DNA of 64,000 nucleotides from Akkermansiaceae bacterium (GTDB lineage: Bacteria; Verrucomicrobiota; Verrucomicrobiia; Verrucomicrobiales; Akkermansiaceae), in the NCBI GenBank assembly GCA_026421245.1, contig JAPKDJ010000008.1:1-64000 (forward strand). Reading direction: 5' to 3'. This document shows, piece by piece, positions 28,057 to 37,440 of this stretch. The notes under the pieces were generated by a model, which saw only the letters and a list, made by a program, of their open reading frames with translations, made no database searches and was not told the origin of the DNA. The translations under genes and the position numbers were made by a program. Position 1 is the first letter of the stretch. Each line of letters begins with the position of its first letter.

Positions 28057-29223
28057 ATGAAATTTTTTCCTAAGACGATTCTCGCCGGAATTGGTTCGAT
28101 GGTGATCCAACTGGTCTATTCCGATGAGACGGTGGTGAAGGAGATCTTACCGTCTGAGGTCGAGTCAGCCTGGCAGAGGATTGCGTGGAAAACGGATCTT
28201 TGGGAGGCTCGCGAAGAAGCGGCTCGGACTGGCAAACCGATCTATCTCTGGGAGATGGACGGGCATCCGCTCGGCTGTGTCTGAAACAATGGAGTGGCCG
28301 ACAGGTTGTTGGTCTTTGCGAATGACGAGGTGCAGAAGCTTCTCAAGGAGGAGTTTGTCGCAGTCGCGGCGGATGATTGGTATCAACGACGCAGGAAGGA
28401 CAAGGTTGGAGAGTTCTTTTGGAAGGTGGCAAGCCAGGGGCCGCGTGATCCCAATGCGACCCAGCAAGGGCATTATGTTTTTACGGCGAAAGGAAAGTTG
28501 CTTGGATTTAATAATAATCGGGGCCCTGAGAAGCGATTAGCGATGATGAAGGGCGCCCTCAAGAAGTGGAAAGAGTTGTCTGAGATAGAGAAGAAGGTAG
28601 AGGTTCCGAAGCTTGGAAAGAGTGACCAGCGCTACCATCACGAACTTCCAGAAGGAGGGCAGATTGTGAAGGTCTTTACCCGTTGTCTTGAGGAACGCGA
28701 AGGCCGGTTGCAAAAACTTGCCGGGGATAAAGTTGGAAATCAATCGGCGGTTGATCACCTTTGGTTTCAGAAAGCCGAAGTGGAAGAGTTGGGCAAGTTG
28801 ATTGCTGATGGGGGTGGTGAGATTCCAGAGTGGCTTTCGCTGAGGATCGCCAAGTTTCATCTCCGGGATAACACTCGGGGTGAGCCACGGGATTGGAAAA
28901 AAGAGGAGATTAAAGAATGGTCCTTGAAGGTGGATGAGAAGGGGGAACTGAGCGGTAAGTTTCTCATCGACTCGGCTGACGGAAAATTAGGATTTCAGGG
29001 GGAGATTCAAGGAGCTTTGGCGATAGGGACGAGTCGTTTGACGAGATTTAATCTGCTGGTGACCGGCAAACACTGGGGCAGTGGAACCTATACCGGTGGC
29101 GCAAGATCTGGGAAGACTCCACTGGGGCAGGTGTTCCAGTTGAGCGATGGGAAAGAAGCTCGCGATCGCATTCCGCCGCAGGGAATTCGATGGGCTCCGG
29201 GGTATTGGTCTCCGGAAAAATAA
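28057..29223 (+). CDS. Candidate selenoprotein with thioredoxin-like region (TGA read as Sec)
   Basis: 388 aa if the TGA at 28282-28284 is read as selenocysteine. The ATG at 28057 has an AAGGG site upstream and opens a signal peptide. Around the TGA the protein reads GKPIYLWEMDGHPLGCV-U-NNGVADR, followed by an EVQKLLKEEFVAVAADD-type helix and strand, as in thioredoxin-like proteins just after the active site. The frame stays open on both sides with no other defect. A hairpin at 28296-28314 (GGCCGACA-GGT-TGTTGGTC, 8 bp with two wobbles) begins 11 nt after the TGA and has a GGU loop 19 nt from it. The C-terminal 200 residues are of unknown type. If not recoded, this is a split pseudogene. Confidence 0.72.
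28296..28314 (+). promoter_or_regulatory. Candidate bacterial SECIS hairpin 1
   Basis: The stem is GGCCGACA with TGTTGGTC, and the apical loop is GGT. Bacterial SECIS elements lie just 3' of the TGA inside the coding region and need one or more G at the start of the loop for SelB. The position and loop fit; the stem sequence alone does not prove function. Confidence 0.6.
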
Positions 29224-29227
29224 GGAG

Positions 29228-29520
29228 CGCGGCGTTCGTTGACGAGAATGAGATCTCCTTGGTGGTGATCCATGAATTGGTTCATGGCGCGGAGTCGAAT
29301 TCATCGTAGAGGCCGATGAAATTTTGGGTGACGAACCAAGGGAAGTGGGGCTTGTCGAGGCCCACGGCCTGAGAGTGTCTGCCGTAGGGCGCGATCTAGT
29401 CGTTCAAATCATCAACCGTGATGAAGATGACATTGGATTGGGTGGCGTCGCCTGTGCCTGATGGATATCAGGGTAGCTAGGAGCGGGAGGAGGGCCTTTT
29501 TTAAGGGCCATCTTTTGGGA
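29228..29520 (-). pseudogene. Sulfatase gene remnant
   Basis: On the minus strand a sulfatase N-terminus can be read: SNVIFITVDDLND, then TAG where a Trp is usual, then IAPYGRHSQAVG. A signal-peptide-like stretch lies just upstream in a shifted frame. Only a few codons later comes a piece from further down the protein (KPHFPWFVTQNFIGLYDEF), and then a tail resembling a sulfatase C-terminus (MNQFMDHHQGD). Frameshift, amber codon and large deletions show a dead gene. Confidence 0.65.
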
Positions 29521-29561
29521 GAGAGGGGAAGACGGGGGGGCTTCGGGGAAGGAATAGAAAT

Positions 29562-29587
29562 GAGCGCCTAGATGACGTTAGGCGCTC
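29562..29587 (-). terminator. Terminator of the ABC-F gene
   Basis: GAGCGCCTA and TAGGCGCTC form a 9-bp perfect stem with an 8-base loop. On the minus strand it is followed by ATTTCTATT, and it lies 20 bp after the stop of the ABC-F gene. Confidence 0.75.
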
Positions 29588-29606
29588 TATGGTAGGGTGT
29601 CACGAC

Positions 29607-31586
29607 TTATGGAGCGAGCTCGGTTTCCAGCTTTTCGATCTGGGCACTGAGGTCTTCCCACCTGGAGAAGGTGGTTTCGAGTTTTTTGGAAAGCTTCTCG
29701 TAGGCGTTGGTGGTTTCGCGGAGCTTTTCGGAATCGGAGGAGACTTCGGGCGATTCGAGATGGTCGGTCAGCACCGCTTGGGCGGCTTCGAGTTCGGCGA
29801 TGGTGGTTTCGACTTTCTCGAATTCCGACTGCATAGGCTTTAGGCTTTTATTGCGCTTCTCGCGGTTTGCGGCGTCGCGTTTACGGCGTTCCTTTGCGTT
29901 GAGTTGCGGGCCTTTCTTCTGGGGGGCTTTGGGTGAAGAGGAGGATTTACTTGGAGCTTGGAAAGAAGTGCCTCTTTCCTCTTCTTCAACCTTGTCGAGG
30001 TAGTAGGTGAGGTTGCCGGCGAACATGCGGGGGTCTTCGTTGGGGCGGAATTCCATCGTTTTTTGGACGATGGGGTCGAGGAAGTTCCGGTTGTGAGAAA
30101 CGATGAGGAGGGTGCCGGGGTAGTCGATGAGGGCTTTCTGCAAGATGTCCTGCGATTGCATGTCGAGGTGGTTGGTGGGCTCGTCAAGGATGAGGAAGTT
30201 AGCAGGGAGGACGAGCATGCGGACGAGGGCGACGCGGGATCGTTCACCACCGCTGAGGACGCCGACTTTCTTGAAGACGTCGTCTCCTTTGAAGAGGAAG
30301 CAGCCGAGGACATCGCGCGCGGTCATTTTGGAGCCGCGCGTTTGGATTTGCTCGACGGTTTCGATCACGGTGAGATCAGGGTCGAGTTCGTCGGCGTGGT
30401 TTTGGTTGAAGAAGGAGGGGAGGGATTTGGGCCCGAGTTCGTGGTCGCCGGTGGAGGGGGCTTCTTCGCCGGTGACCATGCGGCAGAAGGTTGATTTTCC
30501 TGCGCCGTTGGGGCCGACAATGGCGATCTTTTCGCCGCGAGTGACTTCGAGGTCGAGTTCCTTAAAAACGATGAGGTCACCGTATTGTTGGGCGGCTTTT
30601 TCGAGCTTCGCAACGAGGTGGGTCGAGGCGGGGGGATTTGGGAATCGGAAGGACATCACCGCGTCCTGGGAGTCGATCTGGATGCGCTCGACTTTGGCGA
30701 GTTGCTTGATGCGCGACTGGACTTGCGAGGCTTTGTTGGCCTGGGCGCGGAAGCGGTTGATGAACTGCTCGGTTTTGGCGATCTCGCGGTCTTGGTTGAC
30801 TTTTTGTTTTCGGAGATTGTCCTGACGTTCCTTGAGCTGGGTTTCGTAGGAGGAGTAGTTGCCGGTGAATTCCTCGGCACGGCCGTGGTGGAAGGCGATG
30901 GTACGGGTGGTGAGGCCGTCCATCATGGAGCGGTCGTGGGAGATGAGGACGATAGCGCCTTTGTAGCTGTGGAGATAGTTCTCCATGAAGCGTTGGGCGT
31001 TGATGTCGAGGTGGTTGGTGGGCTCGTCGAGGAGGAGGATTTCGGGCTCGGCAAGAAAAAGCTTGGCCATTGCGATGCGCATTTGCCAGCCGCCGGAGAA
31101 TTCGCCGCAGTCGCGTTCAAGGTCTTTTGGCTTGAAACCGAGTCCGCTGAGGACGGCCTGGATCTTCGGGCGCATGCGGGCAGGGTCGTGTCCGTCGAGG
31201 CGGAGTTCGAGTTCCCCGATTTTGTTGAGGAGATCGGAGAAGGGGGAGGAGCGGGGATCGAGATTCTCGAGTTCGGCTGAGAAACGGTCGATTTCATCCT
31301 GGATCGCCTTGGTTTCGGCGAAAGCGGATTCGACTTCGTCGTAGAGGGTGATGTCCTTGATGTGGATGCCTTCTTGCGGGAGGTAGCCAATGCGGTGGTG
31401 CTTGGGCTTGTTGATTTCGCCGCCGTTTTGTTGGAGGACGCCGCCGAGGCACTTCATGAGGGTGGACTTGCCGGCGCCGTTGTGCCCGGCGAAGGCGATG
31501 CGTTCTTTGTCCCCGATGGAGAAGGTGAGATCTTTGAAGATGACACGAGGTCCAAATTCAACGCGGAGGTTTTTGACGGCGAGCAC
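29607..31586 (-). CDS. ABC-F family ATPase (Uup/EttA-like)
   Basis: 659 aa from a GTG start. There are two ABC ATPase domains with no membrane segments. Walker A 1 is GHNGAGKST (34-42) and Walker A 2 is GPNGAGKST (about 357-365). Signatures FSGGWQMR and LSGGERSR, and two LLLDEPTNHLD/LILDEPTNHLD Walker B motifs, are present. A charged linker lies between the domains, and a C-terminal coiled coil (about 560-655) resembles Uup, where it binds DNA or ribosomes. ABC-F proteins act on stalled or assembling ribosomes. No antibiotic link is visible in the context. Confidence 0.93.
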   Translation of the reverse strand: MLAVKNLRVEFGPRVIFKDLTFSIGDKERIAFAGHNGAGKSTLMKCLGGVLQQNGGEINKPKHHRIGYLPQEGIHIKDITLYDEVESAFAETKAIQDEIDRFSAELENLDPRSSPFSDLLNKIGELELRLDGHDPARMRPKIQAVLSGLGFKPKDLERDCGEFSGGWQMRIAMAKLFLAEPEILLLDEPTNHLDINAQRFMENYLHSYKGAIVLISHDRSMMDGLTTRTIAFHHGRAEEFTGNYSSYETQLKERQDNLRKQKVNQDREIAKTEQFINRFRAQANKASQVQSRIKQLAKVERIQIDSQDAVMSFRFPNPPASTHLVAKLEKAAQQYGDLIVFKELDLEVTRGEKIAIVGPNGAGKSTFCRMVTGEEAPSTGDHELGPKSLPSFFNQNHADELDPDLTVIETVEQIQTRGSKMTARDVLGCFLFKGDDVFKKVGVLSGGERSRVALVRMLVLPANFLILDEPTNHLDMQSQDILQKALIDYPGTLLIVSHNRNFLDPIVQKTMEFRPNEDPRMFAGNLTYYLDKVEEEERGTSFQAPSKSSSSPKAPQKKGPQLNAKERRKRDAANREKRNKSLKPMQSEFEKVETTIAELEAAQAVLTDHLESPEVSSDSEKLRETTNAYEKLSKKLETTFSRWEDLSAQIEKLETELAP

Positions 31587-31813
31587 GCGGGAGGGTTAGT
31601 CTAGTGTTGTGAAAATGAGAAGGAAAAGGAACGATGATCGGATGTCTGACTGGTGTATTTAGACTTTCGAAGATTAAGCTGCCGGGGAGGAGGGCCTCAT
31701 TTTTTGTTGCCGTGAAGGACGACAGAGCAAGCAATTGTTATTTAAATAAAGTTGACGCATTGAGAGCTCTGAAAGAGATGCGCTAGCGTTATGGGGAAAA
31801 ACTTCTAGCTGCG

Positions 31814-32434
31814 ATGGCTCCGATTTCTTCGTCTTTTTGGGCGACGGGCGTTGGCAGTGAAGCGGACTTCAACGGTATCAATACTCTCAATGGTGGAAAC
31901 AACGGCGCTTCGCTGACCGTTTCAGATGGACTTACTACTGCAACTACCGCTCCTGCTGGTCAAGTCGGAATTATTGATTCAGGCGGGGGAAACAAATGAG
32001 GTGCGGTGAATCACAGTCCTAATTCTCAGATCATTTCACTTCCTGCGGGAGCGGTGGCTGGCGTGGACACGTTTAGAGCAACGTTTCGAGTGTATGTTCC
32101 AACAGGGTCGACCTTAACAGGAACTGACCGTGTGACCCTGATTGTTCGCCGAAACGACAACAATGCAGGAGATTCAAACAATCCCAATATTTGGAACACG
32201 CTGACCCCGGACAGGTGGGAGACAATGACAGTGAGCGGAACGATTCCCGCGACTCAAACTAACGGAGCCGCTGTGACAGGAATGATGTCGATCATTAGTT
32301 TCTATGATCGCGCCGATTTTCACGGTGCAATTCAGAATGTCGAAGCCTTAGAAGGAACTGCAGCGTATATTGATGACTGGCAGATGACGATGAGGACATC
32401 TGCTGTATTACTTTGGCAACTACGTTGTTTCTGA
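31814..32434 (+). pseudogene. Remnant of an exported beta-sandwich protein
   Basis: The frame reads like an extracellular carbohydrate-binding-type region (FRATFRVYVPTGSTLTG, AAYIDDWQM at the end). It is interrupted by TGA at 31997-31999, where the context GGGNK-[stop]-GAVNH suggests a Trp codon changed to a stop. It has no proper start; the nearest upstream frame ends in TAG. No SECIS-like hairpin follows. The stretch 31587-31813 before it holds nothing recognisable. Confidence 0.5.
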
Positions 32435-32679
32435 ACGACGGGAATGGCCGCTTTTCAGCGAGGGACTTACCAAGTCTGGCTCAAATATCTCCGGTGATGG
32501 CGATCGCTCTGAAGGACCTAAATGGCGCCGGGCGAGTGGATCTTGCCCTTGGCCAGAGGAGAGTGGGTTCTACCAGCGGGAAGATCTTCGCCAATTGTTG
32601 GCGGATGATTTTGATGGAGATGGGCAAGTGGATTTGATGACGATTAACAACTCGGCGAGGCCGCGAGTGTTTTTTTAAG
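32413..32679 (+). pseudogene. VCBS/FG-GAP repeat remnant
   Basis: Two FG-GAP-like calcium-loop motifs are visible in different frames: LKDLNGAGRVDLALGQ near 32510-32557 and FDGDGQVDLMTIN near 32608-32646. The second ends at a TAA that overlaps the stop of the convergent WD40 gene. This is the C-terminal tail of a decayed VCBS-repeat protein. Confidence 0.5.
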
Positions 32680-33754
32680 AGATTTGATAAATCACGACGC
32701 GGCCCCATTCCTTTTTTTCGTCGGGTTCGCCTTGGTTGGCTCCACCGCCGAGGTAGAGGAGTTTGCCGTCGGGAGTGAAGGCGGAGGTGGAGATGCGGAA
32801 GCCGACGTTCTGGTGGTGGAGGCGGGAGCCGGATTCGTGGTCGAAGAGGGCGGCGTTCCAGTCGCCTTTAAAAATGCGACCAGCCATGAGGAAGAATTTT
32901 CCACCGGGATGGAAGGCGAGAGTTTCCATGAGGCCTTCTCCGATTTCACTTTTGACGGCTTCACCGGATTTTTTGACGCCGTCGTGCCAGGTGAATTTTT
33001 GCCAGAGTTGCTTGCCGTTGCCGGCGGCAGGGTCGGTGGTGCTGCCCATTCCGGCGAGGTAGAGGGATTGGTCATCGGGCGCGAAGTGGAGGGCGAAGAC
33101 GCCGCCGGTGTAGTAGTGTCCTTTGATGATTCCCCAGCCGGTGAAGTCGGGTGTTTTGATGCGGGCGATTTCTTTCCCTCCTTGTTCGAGATCCCAGAGG
33201 ATGACTTCGCCCATGAGATTTCCTGCGGCGAGGAGCTTACCGTTGTTTGAAAAGGCGACGGATTGGACGGGCGGGGTGTGTGGGAAGGAATGGAGGAGGT
33301 CGCCGGTGGCGATGTCGAAGACTTTGACCGAGGGCTCGGTTTCGGGGGCGGGTTCGTATTTGTAGCCGCCGGAGAGATACTGGCCGGTGGTGGTGGCGAC
33401 TTTGGTGCCGTCGGGTGAGATCCGGCTTTGCCAGGACCAGAAGTTATGAGCTTTGACGGACTTGGTTTCCTTTTTTTCCTCTTTTCCTTTTGGATTAATC
33501 CACTTGAGGTTTCCATCGTAGCCCGCCGAGACGAGGGTTTTTTGGGAAGAGGACCAGTTGATCCCGGAGGCGAAGTTATCGTGTCGGGCAATCTCCTCGT
33601 AGGGTTTCGAGAGGAGTTTTGAAACGGTGGAGATCTGGTAAATCCCGCCGTCGAGGCAGGAGGCATAAAGTTGGTTGTTGTGACCGAGGGTGAGGTCAAG
33701 GACGTGCGAGGGGAGCTTGATCTCCTTGCCTTTTTTGAGGGTCGGAGAGTTCAT
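32675..33754 (-). CDS. WD40-repeat beta-propeller protein
   Basis: 359 aa with no signal peptide. Repeats of the WD40 type are visible: SAGYDGNLKWINP (near 80), PSVKVFDIATGDLLHSF (about 145), VQSVAFSNNGKLLAAGNLMGEVILWDLE (about 165, in pieces) and a late SAFTPDGKLLYLGGG. It is the last gene of a three-gene operon and overlaps the DUF1501 gene by four bases (ATGA). In Planctomycetota and Verrucomicrobiota, WD40 proteins often accompany PSCyt1/DUF1549 and DUF1501 proteins; the joint function is not settled. Confidence 0.85.
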   Translation of the reverse strand: MNSPTLKKGKEIKLPSHVLDLTLGHNNQLYASCLDGGIYQISTVSKLLSKPYEEIARHDNFASGINWSSSQKTLVSAGYDGNLKWINPKGKEEKKETKSVKAHNFWSWQSRISPDGTKVATTTGQYLSGGYKYEPAPETEPSVKVFDIATGDLLHSFPHTPPVQSVAFSNNGKLLAAGNLMGEVILWDLEQGGKEIARIKTPDFTGWGIIKGHYYTGGVFALHFAPDDQSLYLAGMGSTTDPAAGNGKQLWQKFTWHDGVKKSGEAVKSEIGEGLMETLAFHPGGKFFLMAGRIFKGDWNAALFDHESGSRLHHQNVGFRISTSAFTPDGKLLYLGGGANQGEPDEKKEWGRVVIYQIS

Positions 33755-35073
33755 GAGAGGATTTGTTTAATGGCGGCGGCTTTGTTTTCGACGTGGTGGA
33801 AAGTGGGGAACCCATCGAGCTGGAATTCGGCATGAGGGTCGATGCCGAGGGCGGAGAAGATGGTGGCAAAGAGGTTTTCCTCGTTAAAGGGATCTTCGAT
33901 AACTTCGGCTCCGTATTTGTCGGTGGCTCCGACGAGGGCGCCGCCTTGCACGCCGCCTCCGGCCATCGCGAGTGACCAGGCGTTGGGATAGTGGTCGCGG
34001 CCGCGTGCTTGGTTGATCCAGGGGGAACGGCCGAACTCGCCCATCGCGACGACGAGGGTGTCCTCAAGCATGCCCCGGTCTTCGAGGTCTTTGGTGAGTT
34101 GGAAGATGATGTTGTCGAGGTCGGGGACGACCATCTGGTAGATCTCGTGGTTGAAGACGTGGCTGTCCCACGGCATGCCATTGGCGACCATGACGAAGGG
34201 AGCACCTTCCTCGACAAGGGTGCGGGCGAGGAGGGCGTGCTGGCCGAAAGCGCCGGGGCCGTAGCGCTCGCGGTCGGCTTGCGGGATGCGCTCGAGGTCG
34301 AAAAGGTGGGAGCAGCTCATGAGGCCATTGACGCGTTCAAAGGTGGCGTTCCACGAACCGGCGGCGGCGGATTTGCGATCGTTCTCGTACTTTTTGCTGA
34401 AGAACTTGCGGAGGGCTTCGCGGGCCTCGTGATCGTCTTCGGTGATGGAGTCGAGTTTGTGGGCGTCGGGAATTTGAAATTCGCCGCCGACGCGGACGGG
34501 GGAGTATTCGGCACCAAGCCATCCGGCCCAGTTGCCTGCTTTGAAGCCTTTGAATTCGTTTCCTTCGGGACAGGGGTCGAGGAGGATGAAGTTGGGAATT
34601 TTGGATTCGAGCTGCCCGAGTTGCTGGGCGAGGACGGAGCCGATGGTTGGTCGGGTGAAAGGAGGGCGAGGGGCGTGGCCGCGCTGAAGGAGGTTGATTC
34701 CCTGGGTGTGTTCCTTGGCCTTCGTCTTCATCGAACGGATGATGGCGAGTTTGTCGGCGATGGAGGCGCACTTGGGGAGAAGCTCGGAAAAGTGAGTTCC
34801 GGGGACCTTGGTGGGGATGCTTTTGAAGGGACCACCGGTGATGGTCCCGGGTTTGGGATCCCAGGTTTCGAACTGGCTGGGCCCACCGCAGAGCCAGAGA
34901 AGAATGCAGTGCTTCTGTTTCTTCTTGGCGATTTCGGCGAAGGCGGGAGCTCCAAAGAGTCCGGCCCAACTCATGGTGGAGACGGCTCCGGCGGAGAGGC
35001 CTTGGAGGAATTTGCGGCGATGCAGGTTGTGGTCCGGTGAGCCACAGTTTGGAGCTGGAGATGATTTAGCCAT
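33751..35073 (-). CDS. Tat-exported DUF1501 protein
   Basis: 440 aa with a twin-arginine signal (HRRKFLQGLSAGAVSTMSWAG, residues 18-38, in pieces). The DUF1501 core follows: CILLWLCGGPSQFETWDPKP, PNFILLDP, LVEEGAPFVMV and VVAMGEFGRSPWINQARGRDH. The fold is related to alkaline phosphatase/sulfatase-like proteins, but the biochemical role is unknown. It is the middle gene of the operon: its ATG shares a base with the PSCyt1 gene stop (TAATG), and its end overlaps the WD40 gene. Confidence 0.92.
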   Translation of the reverse strand: MAKSSPAPNCGSPDHNLHRRKFLQGLSAGAVSTMSWAGLFGAPAFAEIAKKKQKHCILLWLCGGPSQFETWDPKPGTITGGPFKSIPTKVPGTHFSELLPKCASIADKLAIIRSMKTKAKEHTQGINLLQRGHAPRPPFTRPTIGSVLAQQLGQLESKIPNFILLDPCPEGNEFKGFKAGNWAGWLGAEYSPVRVGGEFQIPDAHKLDSITEDDHEAREALRKFFSKKYENDRKSAAAGSWNATFERVNGLMSCSHLFDLERIPQADRERYGPGAFGQHALLARTLVEEGAPFVMVANGMPWDSHVFNHEIYQMVVPDLDNIIFQLTKDLEDRGMLEDTLVVAMGEFGRSPWINQARGRDHYPNAWSLAMAGGGVQGGALVGATDKYGAEVIEDPFNEENLFATIFSALGIDPHAEFQLDGFPTFHHVENKAAAIKQILS

Positions 35074-36989
35074 TAGTGGTTAAGTCGAAATTCGGCACCG
35101 GTGATGAGAGCCCAGCAGAATTGTTCGATGGAGGTGTGGTCTTTGGCTTTCACGAAGGACAGGGACCGTTCTTTTTCAAGGTTGTCGGGTTCGCGGGAGA
35201 GAATGTTTTGAAAGGTTTCGCGGACGAGTGTTTGCGGGTCCTCGATTTCCTTGAGTTTGTCGAGGAGAGGGGAATCGGCAATGAGTTGGTTAAAGAATTT
35301 CCCGTTGGTGAGGGACATGGTTTGTTGAACCGAGGGGGAGAAGTTTTCAGCAAAGAGGGCGGGAAAAATTTTCGCGAATCGGTTGCGAAAATCCATGTCG
35401 TTTGGTGCGTCGTAACCGAGAGTGATGCGAACAGAGCGGGCGAGAGCTTCGGCGGAAAGGGGCTTGTCGAGGGATCGCGCGAAGAAAGAGTCGAGAGGAG
35501 GATTGGAAGCGGAGGGGGCCGGCCGGGAATCGAGTTGGTAGGCTTGGGATTTGGCGAGGACGCGGATGAGTCGACGGAGGTTGTGGCCGCTGTTGGCGAA
35601 GTCGCGGGTGAGCCATGCGAGGAGTTCGGGATGGCTGGTGGGGTGGGACGAGTCCATGAGATCGACGGGGTGGACGAGGCCGCGCCCGAAGAGGAGGGCC
35701 CAGATGCGATTGACAATGGCGCTGGAGAAGTCGGGATTGTCGGAGGTGATGGCTTTGGCGAATTCCTCGCGCCGGGAGAACTTGGGAACGGGAAGGGCGG
35801 GGAGATCTTTTTTGAGCTTCTCGTTCTTCTTGAGTTTCTTGAACCACTGTTCGGGAGGGGCGACGCGATAGAAACCGGGCGAGTCCTTGATGCGTTTTCC
35901 GTCGGGTTCGGAGATGATCTTGTTGGAGTAGAGAATGAGCTGGGATTGATCGGTTTTCCCTTCGAGGTTGGCGAATTGATCGTAGCCACCGTGGGCGCGT
36001 TCGGCAACGCGGGGGCCTTCGGGGGTTTTGATGTTGAGGCTGCGGTTGAAGAAGGCGACGAGGCCCCAGTAGTGGCGCTGCTCGATTTCGGGAGCAACGG
36101 GGTGGTCGTGGCACTGGGCGCACTGGACTTGTTTGCCAAGAAGGGTGCGGGAAGTGCGCGTGGCCATTTCCTTGTGGTCATCGCGCTGGTCGTAGAGGAA
36201 CCAGGAGGCGCCATTTTCGATCTCTTGGGTGGGGCGGGCGATGAGGAGGTCCCGTCCAACCTGATCCCAGGGGCGGTTGGTTTCGAAGGTCCAGCGGAGG
36301 TAGTTGAGCCAGGCCTTTCGTTCGCCGCGGTTACGCTTTCGGGTTTCAGCGCGGTCGAGGAAGATGACGTTGAAAGTCTGGGTGAGATGTTCGGCGTGTT
36401 GTTTGGTTTCGGTGAGGCGGTCGATGAGGGCGTTTCTTTTGTGAGGATTTGGGTCTTTGAGGAAGGATTGAGCCTCTTCGGTTTTGGGAATGCGGCCGAG
36501 GAGGTCGAGGTGGATTCGGCGGACGAAGGTGGCGTCGTTTGAGAGCTGAGCCGGCGTGATTTTTTCCTCCTGCCATTTTTCGGAGACTAGGGAATTAATG
36601 ACGCTGGTAGGATCTTCGGCAGGATCGGGAAGGATGAGCTCTACCGGCGGAGTGATTTTGAGATGGGTGATCCAGTTTTCGATGGCCTCGATTTCAGCGG
36701 GAGCGAGTTGCTTTTTGGGTGGCATGTGCGGGTCGGAATCGACCTGGATCACTTGAGCGAGGGGGCTCTTTTCTACATCGCCGGGGATCAGGGAAGTCTC
36801 TGTTTCTCCCCCTTCGATGGCAGATTCCACGGTGCGGAGGTCTAGGCCGCCCTTCTGTTTCACTCCGCCATGGCACTTGGTGCAGTTGTCGATGATGACG
36901 GGATGGATTTGCCCGGACAGGGGCGGGCAGACACCGAAGCAAAATGCGAGGATAGTTCGGATTAGTGGCGGTAGCTGGCAGGAGTTCAC
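35073..36989 (-). CDS. PSCyt1 / DUF1549 / DUF1553 haem-binding exported protein
   Basis: 638 aa if it starts at GTG 36989, which gives a signal peptide (LIRTILAFCFGVCPPLSGQ). The open frame extends 105 codons further upstream, but that part is not exported-protein-like. A planctomycete-type cytochrome c motif NCTKCHGG comes first (about residue 35), with the distal Met in HMPPKKQL. DUF1549 (about 150-350) and DUF1553 (about 400-620, with WLTRDFANSGHNLRRLIR and SAEALARSVR) follow. It heads the operon with DUF1501 and WD40 genes. Such operons are numerous in these phyla and are linked, by context only, to polysaccharide use. Confidence 0.87.
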   Translation of the reverse strand: MNSCQLPPLIRTILAFCFGVCPPLSGQIHPVIIDNCTKCHGGVKQKGGLDLRTVESAIEGGETETSLIPGDVEKSPLAQVIQVDSDPHMPPKKQLAPAEIEAIENWITHLKITPPVELILPDPAEDPTSVINSLVSEKWQEEKITPAQLSNDATFVRRIHLDLLGRIPKTEEAQSFLKDPNPHKRNALIDRLTETKQHAEHLTQTFNVIFLDRAETRKRNRGERKAWLNYLRWTFETNRPWDQVGRDLLIARPTQEIENGASWFLYDQRDDHKEMATRTSRTLLGKQVQCAQCHDHPVAPEIEQRHYWGLVAFFNRSLNIKTPEGPRVAERAHGGYDQFANLEGKTDQSQLILYSNKIISEPDGKRIKDSPGFYRVAPPEQWFKKLKKNEKLKKDLPALPVPKFSRREEFAKAITSDNPDFSSAIVNRIWALLFGRGLVHPVDLMDSSHPTSHPELLAWLTRDFANSGHNLRRLIRVLAKSQAYQLDSRPAPSASNPPLDSFFARSLDKPLSAEALARSVRITLGYDAPNDMDFRNRFAKIFPALFAENFSPSVQQTMSLTNGKFFNQLIADSPLLDKLKEIEDPQTLVRETFQNILSREPDNLEKERSLSFVKAKDHTSIEQFCWALITGAEFRLNH

Positions 36990-37440
36990 TGATGTTTTTC
37001 TGATACGTTCTTCATAAGGGGAAGCTTTCTGAATGAGATGCAGATTAGAAGTTGCAGGTTCCGATATTCTATAAATCGGAATTCCTTGAAATATGGCAAG
37101 TTCCAGTAATTCATCCGCCCCCGAAAGCCAAGTGGAGAGTTCGCAGGGCCTTTTTTCTTCCGAATACACAATGATCTTCTTGTCGAGAGGCTTTCTTCGG
37201 ATCACCTCGATCTTGTTCCATTTTTTTTGAATCCCGACCCAAAATCTCGAATGGCGATTTCGTTGCGGTGAATGGTGACCTTGAAGGTGAAGATTTGAAG
37301 CCAAGCATTACGATTGTTATGAACGCAATAGGATGCGCTCTACGAACCGACACTATTGGATCGTAGGACTTGCATTCCCTGAAAACTCACGCTAAAAAAT
37401 TCTCCTTTGAAGTCCTCGAATCACTTACAAACCTGCTACC
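36990..37440. other. Gap without a confident gene
   Basis: The minus frame of the PSCyt1 gene stays open to 37304 but has no good start or signal. On the + strand a protein-like stretch (NGDFVAVNGDLEGEDLKPS) covers 37250-37316, where a 43-bp segment is repeated at 50516. The promoter of the Mrp operon must lie in the last part of this gap. Confidence 0.35.
37274..37316 (+). repeat. Short dispersed repeat B, copy 1
   Basis: It matches 50516-50558 at 37 of 43 positions by eye, with only two differences in the first 32 bases. Both copies can be read as G-D-L-(E/K)-G-E-D-L-K-P-S, which suggests fragments of related genes. Confidence 0.6.

Noticed and set aside
31997-31999. Selenocysteine at the TGA in the beta-sandwich remnant
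   Set aside because: The context fits a lost Trp codon, there is no start codon for the frame, and no SECIS-like hairpin follows.
33991-36542. Long + strand frames (349 and 488 codons) opposite the DUF1501 and PSCyt1 genes
   Set aside because: Antisense shadows without domains, start signals or separate conservation.
35076-37304. Full 743-codon version of the PSCyt1 protein
   Set aside because: The first 105 codons encode no signal peptide and would bury the export signal; GTG at 36989 gives a proper exported N-terminus.
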